A stretch of DNA of 64,000 bases, taken from positions 1,538,501 through 1,602,500 of the forward strand of contig NZ_OY780935.1 of NCBI RefSeq assembly GCF_963675965.1, given 5' to 3'. Source of the stretch: an uncultured Celeribacter sp. (GTDB lineage: Bacteria; Pseudomonadota; Alphaproteobacteria; Rhodobacterales; Rhodobacteraceae). Shown piece after piece: positions 58,910 to 64,000 of the stretch. Positions within the stretch are counted from its first letter, which is position 1, and the number at the start of each line of letters is the position of its first letter. The position numbers were made by a program, and so were the translations under genes. The notes beneath the pieces were generated by a model that did not search any database, was not told the DNA's origin, and worked only from the letters and a program-made list of their open reading frames with translations.

Positions 58910-60619
58910 TTACTGCCAGGAGGAGACGAGTTCGTCGTAGGAAATCGTCTTGGGTTCCTCGTCGACATCGGCGATTGCCGGTTTCGGCGCACCTTCCATG
59001 GCGAGCCATTCTTCCGGATCTTTTTCGTCATTCATCACCGGACCGAGATCGCCCTGAATGCCGGCGCGTTCAAGACGCTCCATGACCCGTTCCATATCCG
59101 CACAGAGGCTGTCGAGCGCCTCTTTGGAGGATTTGGCACCGGACATCGCATCGCCGATGTTCTGCCACCACAGCTGCGCCAGCTTCGGATAATCCGGAAC
59201 GTTGGTGCCGGTCGGCGACCAGCGCACACGGTCCGGGGAGCGGTAGAATTCAACCAGACCACCCAGTTTCGGGGCGCGATCGGTGAAGCTTTCATGCTGC
59301 ACGGTGCTTTCGCGGATAAAGGTCAGACCGACATGGGCCTTTTTCACATCCACGGTTTTCGAGGTCACGAACTGCGCATAAAGCCATGCGGCTTTGGCAC
59401 GATCTTCCGGCGTGGATTTCATCAGCGTCCAGGAACCTACGTCCTGATAGCCGACTTTCATCCCGTCTTCCCAGTAGACCCCATGCGGGCTGGGCGCGAG
59501 GCGCCATTTCGGCGTGCCGTCCTCGTTCATCACCGGCAAGCCCGGCTCGACCAGCGAGGCCACGAAGGTGGTGTACATGAACATCTGCTGGGCAATATTG
59601 CCCTGCGCCGGAACCGGCCCCGCTTCGGAGAAGGTCATCCCCATTGCCGAGGGCGGGGAATATTTGTTCAGCCATTCGATGGCCTTGTCGACCGCATAGA
59701 CCGCCGCCGGGCTGTTGGCGGCACCGCCGCGTGCCATACAGGCCCCGACCGGCTGGGAGTTTTCATTCACCCGAATGCCCCATTCGTCGACCGGCAGGCC
59801 GTTGGGTTCACCCTTGTCGCCCATCCCGGCCATGGACATCCACGCGTCGGTATAGCGCCAGCCCAAGGACGGGTCTTTTTTACCGTAGTCCATCGACCCG
59901 TAGATTTCCTGACCGTCGATTTCGCGACCGGTAAAGAATTCGGCGATATCCTCATAGGCCGACCAGTTGACCGGAACGCCCAAGTCATAGCCGTATTTCT
60001 CTTTGAATTCGGCCATGATCGCCGGATCGGTGAACCAGTCGTAGCGGAACCAGTAAAGGTTGGCGAACTGCTGGTCCGGCAATTGGTAGAGCTTGCCATC
60101 GGGGGCGGTGGTGAACTGCGTGCCGATGAAATCGTCCAGATCCAGCGTCGGCGAGGTCACATCCGCCGCTTCGCCGCTCATCCAGTCGGTCAGGTTGCGC
60201 ACCTGCTGATAGCGCCAGTGCGTGCCGATCAGGTCGCTGTCGTTGACATAGGCGTCATAGATGTTTTCGCCGGACTGCATTTGCGTTTGCAGCTTCTCGA
60301 CCACATCGCCTTCGCCGATCAGGTCGTGCACCAGCTTGATGCCGGTGATCGCCTCGAAGGCCGGTGCCAGAACCTGGCTTTCGTATTCATGCGTGGCGAT
60401 GTTTTCGGAAACGACTTTGATTTCCATCCCCGCGAAAGGCTTCGCCGCGTCGACATAGAATTGCATTTCCGCTTCCTGTTCCGCGCGGCTGAGCGCGGAC
60501 AGGTCACCGATCTCGGCATCGAGAAAGGCTTTGGCCTCGTCCATACCGGCAAACACCGGTGCAGAGAGCAGGGACAGCGCAAGCGCCACCGCCGTGGTTG
60601 ATGTCAAATTGGAGTTCAT
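58910..60619 (-). CDS. glpV: Glycerol ABC transporter substrate-binding protein (GlpV-like)
   Basis: The 569-residue protein starts at the ATG complementary to 60617-60619, after GGGAGGAAACC, and opens with a signal peptide (MNSNLTSTTAVALALSLLSA, cut after VFA). The length is well above usual binding proteins (about 400-430) and matches the GlpV binding proteins of rhizobial glycerol importers. The block YWFRYDWFTDPAIMAEFKEK and the ligand pocket region near WRYQQVRNLTDWMSGEAADV support it. It follows glpQ and the DUF2160 gene in the order known from Rhizobium. Confidence 0.9.
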   Translation of the reverse strand: MNSNLTSTTAVALALSLLSAPVFAGMDEAKAFLDAEIGDLSALSRAEQEAEMQFYVDAAKPFAGMEIKVVSENIATHEYESQVLAPAFEAITGIKLVHDLIGEGDVVEKLQTQMQSGENIYDAYVNDSDLIGTHWRYQQVRNLTDWMSGEAADVTSPTLDLDDFIGTQFTTAPDGKLYQLPDQQFANLYWFRYDWFTDPAIMAEFKEKYGYDLGVPVNWSAYEDIAEFFTGREIDGQEIYGSMDYGKKDPSLGWRYTDAWMSMAGMGDKGEPNGLPVDEWGIRVNENSQPVGACMARGGAANSPAAVYAVDKAIEWLNKYSPPSAMGMTFSEAGPVPAQGNIAQQMFMYTTFVASLVEPGLPVMNEDGTPKWRLAPSPHGVYWEDGMKVGYQDVGSWTLMKSTPEDRAKAAWLYAQFVTSKTVDVKKAHVGLTFIRESTVQHESFTDRAPKLGGLVEFYRSPDRVRWSPTGTNVPDYPKLAQLWWQNIGDAMSGAKSSKEALDSLCADMERVMERLERAGIQGDLGPVMNDEKDPEEWLAMEGAPKPAIADVDEEPKTISYDELVSSWQ

Positions 60620-60699
60620 TGGTTTCCTCCCATAATTGAACCAATTTTCAGACGTACTCAGCAGGGCCGGGGCTCCTCTTTCCCGGCCCGGAACCCGAA

Positions 60700-60972
60700 C
60701 TAGACCCAGCGGAAGACCGCTGCGGCATAGAGCAGGCAGACGATGAGGGCGTAGGGTTGATGCACGCCCACAAGACCGAGCCAGGCCAGATTGAGAAAGG
60801 CCGAGCCCAGAAGAGTGATGAACAGACGATCTCCGCGGGTGGTTTCGATCCCCAGCACACCCAGACGGGGCGTTTCGGGAAACTTGATCGCCAGAATTGT
60901 GAAAGTGACCAGAAGCCCCGCAATCACGAGAAAGAAAATCGCCGTGGGCCAGGTCCATGCCATCCATTCCAT
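60700..60972 (-). CDS. DUF2160-family small membrane protein of the glycerol operon
   Basis: The 90-residue product starts at the ATG complementary to 60970-60972 (MEWMAWTWPTAIFFLVIAGL), six bases after AAGGAGG. Three hydrophobic segments (about residues 6-30, 47-67 and 70-88) surround a loop TPRLGVLGIETTRGDRLFIT. This matches the DUF2160 family found between the permease and binding-protein genes of glycerol transporters. A regulatory or structural role with the transporter is inferred from that fixed position. It lies 14 bases after glpQ. Confidence 0.88.
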   Translation of the reverse strand: MEWMAWTWPTAIFFLVIAGLLVTFTILAIKFPETPRLGVLGIETTRGDRLFITLLGSAFLNLAWLGLVGVHQPYALIVCLLYAAAVFRWV

Positions 60973-60986
60973 GAGAAACCTCCTTA

Positions 60987-61841
60987 TCACACCCGCCCGA
61001 GGGCAAAGCCCTTGGCGATGTAGTTGCGAACAAACCAGATCACCAACGCACCAGGCACAATGGTCAGCACCCCTGCGGCGGCCAGAACGCCCCAGTCCAT
61101 GCCAGAAGCCGACACGGTCCGGGTCATGGTGGCAGCGATGGATTTCGCATCCACCGTGGTCAACGTGCGTGACAGCAACAGTTCCACCCATGAGAACATG
61201 AAGCAGAAGAAGGCCGCGACACCGATGCCCGACGCGATCAACGGCATGAAGATCTTCACAAAGAACCGACCGAAGCCATAGCCATCGATATAGGCGGTTT
61301 CGTCGATCTCCTTGGGCACGCCGCGCATGAAGCCTTCCAGAATCCAGACCGCCAGCGGCACGTTGAACAGGCAATGGGCCAGCGCCACCGCGATATGGGT
61401 GTCGAACAGCCCGACCGAAGAATAGAGCTGAAAAAACGGCAGGGCAAAAACCGCAGGCGGCGACATCCGGTTGGTCAACAGCCAGAAGAACAGATGCTTG
61501 TCGCCCATGAAGTGATAGCGGCTGAAGGCATAGGCAGCGGGCAAGGCCACGGCGAGCGAGATCACCGTGTTCATCACCACGTAGATCATTGAGTTCACAT
61601 AGCCCATGTACCACGCCGGATCCGTGAGAATCGTGACGTAGTTGGCGAATGTCAGATCCCGGGGCCAGAGCGAAAAGGAATTCAGGATCTCCGTGTTGGT
61701 TTTCAGGCTCATGTTCAAAAGCCAGTAGATCGGCACCAGCAGGAACAGCAGATAGAGCGTCATCACCACGGCCCGGGAATTAATCTTGATCCCGGTCTTG
61801 CGGCGTGCGGCCGGTGAGGTCTGAGAGGTGGCATCGGTCAT
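60987..61841 (-). CDS. glpQ: Glycerol ABC transporter permease GlpQ
   Basis: The 284-residue protein is a MalG-type inner-membrane permease with about six helices. It has the EAA loop EGFMRGVPKEIDETAYIDGY-GFGRFFVKIFMPLI near residues 181-214, which docks onto the ATPase. It follows glpP by three bases. The N-terminus MTDATSQTSPAARRKTGIKI is cytoplasmic. Gene order (ATPases, two permeases, DUF2160, binding protein, kinase) identifies the substrate class as glycerol. Confidence 0.92.
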   Translation of the reverse strand: MTDATSQTSPAARRKTGIKINSRAVVMTLYLLFLLVPIYWLLNMSLKTNTEILNSFSLWPRDLTFANYVTILTDPAWYMGYVNSMIYVVMNTVISLAVALPAAYAFSRYHFMGDKHLFFWLLTNRMSPPAVFALPFFQLYSSVGLFDTHIAVALAHCLFNVPLAVWILEGFMRGVPKEIDETAYIDGYGFGRFFVKIFMPLIASGIGVAAFFCFMFSWVELLLSRTLTTVDAKSIAATMTRTVSASGMDWGVLAAAGVLTIVPGALVIWFVRNYIAKGFALGRV

Positions 61842-61844
61842 CTG

Positions 61845-62714
61845 TCAGCCTCCTTTTTTGTCGAGATTGGTCATGACGGTGTAAAACACCCAGGAAATCA
61901 ACAGGATCATGAGGAAATACATGATCGAGAAGGCTGCAGCCGGGCCAAGGTCGAACTGCCCCAGCGCCATTTTCACCAGGTCGATGGACAGCAGGGTCGT
62001 TGCATTGCCCGGCCCGCCACCGGTCACCACGAAGGGTTCGGTATAGATCATGAAACTGTCCATGAACCGCAGCAGGATCGCGATCATCAACACGCCCATC
62101 ATCTTGGGCAGTTCGATGAAGCGAAACACTTTCCAGCGGCTCGCCTGATCGATCTTGGCCGCCTGATAATAGGCATCCGGGATGGATTTCAGCCCGGCAA
62201 AAGCCAGAAGCGCCACCAGCGAGGTCCAGTGCCAGACATCCATGACAATGATCGTCACCCACGCGGCCAGCACATCCTGCGTATAGTTGTAATCGATCCC
62301 CAGCTTGTCGAGCGTATAGCCCAGCAGGCCGATGTCCACGCGGCCGAAGATCTGCCAGATCGTACCGACCACGTTCCATGGGATCAGCAGTGGCAGCGAC
62401 ATCAGCACCAGACAGAAGCTAGACCAGAAACCGCTTTTGGGCATGTTCAGCGCCACAAAGATGCCCAGCGGCACCTCAATGGCAAGAATGATGCCCGAGA
62501 ACATCAGCTGGCGCTGCAGCGCCGCCCACATGCGGTCGTCGTGCAGCATCTCGGAAAACCATTCGAGTCCGGCCCAGAAGAACTGGTTGTTGCCGAAAGT
62601 GTCCTGCACCGAATAGTTCACCACAGTCATCAGCGGCACCACCGCCGAGAATGCCACCAGAATCAGAACCGGCAGCACCAGAAACCAGGCTTTATGGTTG
62701 ACGGTCTTTTCCAT
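61845..62714 (-). CDS. glpP: Glycerol ABC transporter permease GlpP
   Basis: The 289-residue permease has six predicted helices. The EAA loop reads AGLKSIPDAYYQAAKIDQAS, followed by RWKVFRFIELPKMMG (about residues 174-208). It pairs with GlpQ to form the channel. The sequence begins MEKTVNHKAWFLVLPVLILV, MalF-like but shorter. Its start shares a base with the glpT stop at 62714. Confidence 0.92.
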   Translation of the reverse strand: MEKTVNHKAWFLVLPVLILVAFSAVVPLMTVVNYSVQDTFGNNQFFWAGLEWFSEMLHDDRMWAALQRQLMFSGIILAIEVPLGIFVALNMPKSGFWSSFCLVLMSLPLLIPWNVVGTIWQIFGRVDIGLLGYTLDKLGIDYNYTQDVLAAWVTIIVMDVWHWTSLVALLAFAGLKSIPDAYYQAAKIDQASRWKVFRFIELPKMMGVLMIAILLRFMDSFMIYTEPFVVTGGGPGNATTLLSIDLVKMALGQFDLGPAAAFSIMYFLMILLISWVFYTVMTNLDKKGG

Positions 62715-63790
62715 TACGCGGCCTCCCCCTGCACGCGCCAGTCATTGGCGTAGACGTTGACGCGTCCGGCATCGAAGGTGACGCGGTTCATATCAGCGCT
62801 GACGGTCTCGTCCTCACCGGCGATGATATTGATTTCATGGCCAAAGAAATCGGCGCGGATCAGTTTGTAGCGCCCCGCATCTTCGACCCGGCGCACCTTG
62901 ACCGGCAGGCCTTCGCTTTGCGACAGCCGCGCATATTCGGGGCGGATGCCGATTTCGACCTTGCCGTCGAGCGGCTGATACCCGGCCCCCAAGGGCACTT
63001 CGGTGCCATTGACATAGGCGCTGCGGCCCGCGACCTCTGCCGGGATCACATTCATCCCGGGGGAGCCGATGAAATAGCCCACGAATGTATGTTCGGGGCG
63101 TTCGAACAGCTCTTCGGGTGTGCCAATCTGCACAACCCGCCCGTCATACATCACCACCACCTTATCGGCGAAGGTCAGCGCCTCGGTCTGGTCGTGGGTG
63201 ACATAGATCATCGTATGGCCGAATTCATGGTGCAACTTCTTGAGCTGGGTGCGCAACTCCCATTTCATATGCGGATCGATCACCGTCAGCGGCTCGTCGA
63301 ACAACAGCGCATTCACATCCTTGCGCACCATGCCGCGGCCCAGAGAGATCTTTTGCTTGGCATCCGCAGTCAGGCCGCGCGCCTTGCGGTTCAGCATCTC
63401 TTCCATGCCGATCATCTGCGCGATTTCCTGCACGCGTTCGCGCACATAGCTTTCCTCCCGCCCACGATTGCGCAGTGGAAAGGCCAGATTGTCGTGCACC
63501 GTCATCGTGTCGTATACGACAGGGAACTGGAACACCTGCGCGATGTTGCGCGCCGCCGTCGGCGCATGGGTCACGTCCTTCCCATCGAACAGGATGCGGC
63601 CCTGACTGGGCTGCAGCAGGCCGGAAATGATGTTGAGCAAGGTGGATTTGCCACAACCTGAGGACCCAAGAAGCGCATAGGCCGCCCCGTCTTCCCAATC
63701 GTGGTTCAGCTCCTTGAGCGCAAAATCGTCTTCCGAGGTCGGCGACGACAGATAGGAATGCGCGAGATTTTCGAGTGTGATCTTGGCCAT
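62714..63790 (-). CDS. glpT: Glycerol ABC transporter ATPase GlpT (degenerate signature)
   Basis: The 358-residue ATPase has Walker A GSSGCGKST (residues 42-50), Walker B ALLFDEP (161-167) and the switch H199. A C-terminal regulatory beta domain (YANDWRVQGEAA) follows. Where most ABC ATPases have LSGGQ, here the segment reads GLTADAKQKISLGRGMVR (139-156), so the signature is degenerate, as I recall for the GlpS/GlpT pair. This copy would pair with GlpS, which lies upstream. The start follows glpS by 12 bases. Confidence 0.93.
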   Translation of the reverse strand: MAKITLENLAHSYLSSPTSEDDFALKELNHDWEDGAAYALLGSSGCGKSTLLNIISGLLQPSQGRILFDGKDVTHAPTAARNIAQVFQFPVVYDTMTVHDNLAFPLRNRGREESYVRERVQEIAQMIGMEEMLNRKARGLTADAKQKISLGRGMVRKDVNALLFDEPLTVIDPHMKWELRTQLKKLHHEFGHTMIYVTHDQTEALTFADKVVVMYDGRVVQIGTPEELFERPEHTFVGYFIGSPGMNVIPAEVAGRSAYVNGTEVPLGAGYQPLDGKVEIGIRPEYARLSQSEGLPVKVRRVEDAGRYKLIRADFFGHEINIIAGEDETVSADMNRVTFDAGRVNVYANDWRVQGEAA

Positions 63791-63802
63791 TCTGTCTCCT
63801 CC

Positions 63803-64000
63803 TCAGGCCGCCATGGCATAGGCGGCTGGCGCCACGAGCGCACCGTCTTGCGCAAAGACATAGATGTGACGGGGATCGAGATAGACCTTCAACGCTTCCC
63901 CCAGTTGCAGCTCATGCACCCCGTGGATCAACCCGACCCAGCGTTCGCCATGATGATCGAGGTGCACGAAGGTTTCCGACCCGGTCAGTTCGGTCACGAT
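63803..64000 (-). CDS. glpS: Glycerol ABC transporter ATPase GlpS, C-terminal end (cut by window edge)
   Basis: Only the last 65 residues are seen (IVTELTGSETFVHLDHHGER, ending VAPAAYAMAA). They form the end of the TOBE-type regulatory domain of an ABC ATPase; the open frame continues past 64000. Its position directly before glpT makes GlpS the likely identity, since these importers use two different ATPases. The nucleotide-binding domain cannot be checked. Confidence 0.7.
   Translation of the reverse strand: MVTELTGSETFVHLDHHGERWVGLIHGVHELQLGEALKVYLDPRHIYVFAQDGALVAPAAYAMAA

Noticed and set aside
58910..61033. A 707-codon version of the binding protein.
   Set aside because: The extra N-terminal part is out-of-frame glpQ/DUF2160 sequence; the signal peptide and ribosome site mark the start at 60619.
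60700..61614. A 304-codon frame extending the DUF2160 gene upstream over glpQ.
   Set aside because: Only the last 90 codons resemble a protein family and have a ribosome site; the rest is an alternative frame of glpQ.

Overview
The window is chromosomal DNA, moderately high in GC, from an alphaproteobacterium, most likely a Rhodobacterales / Roseobacter-group organism. This rests on the look of the encoded proteins, the ribosomal gene order, the HIG1-cobalamin adenosyltransferase-etfBA neighbourhood and the rhizobial-type glycerol ABC transporter. I do not assign a genus. No phage, insertion sequence, rRNA or CRISPR array was seen, and the only tRNA is tRNA-Trp.

Positions 1-41000 hold the core transcription/translation cluster, almost all on the minus strand. 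Read 5'->3' on the minus strand (descending coordinates) it runs: tufB, an MFS transporter, tRNA-Trp, secE, nusG, rplK-rplA, an exported-protein pair, rplJ-rplL, rpoB-rpoC, a DMT transporter, rpsL-rpsG-fusA-tufA, a hicAB remnant island, rpsJ-rplC-rplD-rplW, an AT-rich foreign gene, rplB-rpsS-rplV-rpsC-rplP, a sodium channel plus an oxygenase, rpmC-rpsQ-rplN-rplX-rplE-rpsN-rpsH-rplF-rplR-rpsE-rpmD, a DUF1127 gene plus a mini-ORF, rplO-secY-adk, and rpsM-rpsK-rpoA (cut by the window edge). The classical str-S10-spc-alpha superoperon is therefore broken into separate units. Most breaks carry an intrinsic terminator, and the downstream unit has a promoter-like TTGnnn-17 bp-TAnnnn pair. The inserted genes sit in these breaks.

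Positions 41000-47200 hold a tightly coupled set: a DUF898 membrane protein, an M48 peptidase and a lipoprotein, downstream of parC. A secreted SH3 protein diverges from parC. Positions 47300-50900 (plus strand) hold an SDR, a HIG1 membrane protein, a cobalamin adenosyltransferase and the electron transfer flavoprotein etfBA. Positions 50900-56120 hold a TetR regulator divergent from an HlyD / ABC-2 permease / ABC-2 permease exporter that has no ATPase gene beside it, then a self-processing P1-family peptidase. Positions 56140-64000 (minus strand) hold a glycerol uptake operon: glpS (partial), glpT, glpP, glpQ, a DUF2160 protein, glpV, glpK and, overlapping glpK, an iron-type alcohol dehydrogenase with substituted metal ligands.

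The most distinctive points are: a HicA toxin gene cut by one in-frame amber codon while HicB and a perfect 18-bp palindromic operator remain; a NaChBac/NavAb-type sodium channel and a 2OG-Fe(II) oxygenase between rplP and rpmC; a translationally coupled pair of exported proteins of unknown function between rplA and rplJ; the ATPase-less exporter; and two tuf genes differing at only five synonymous positions. I saw no wholly new multigene defence or mobile system.
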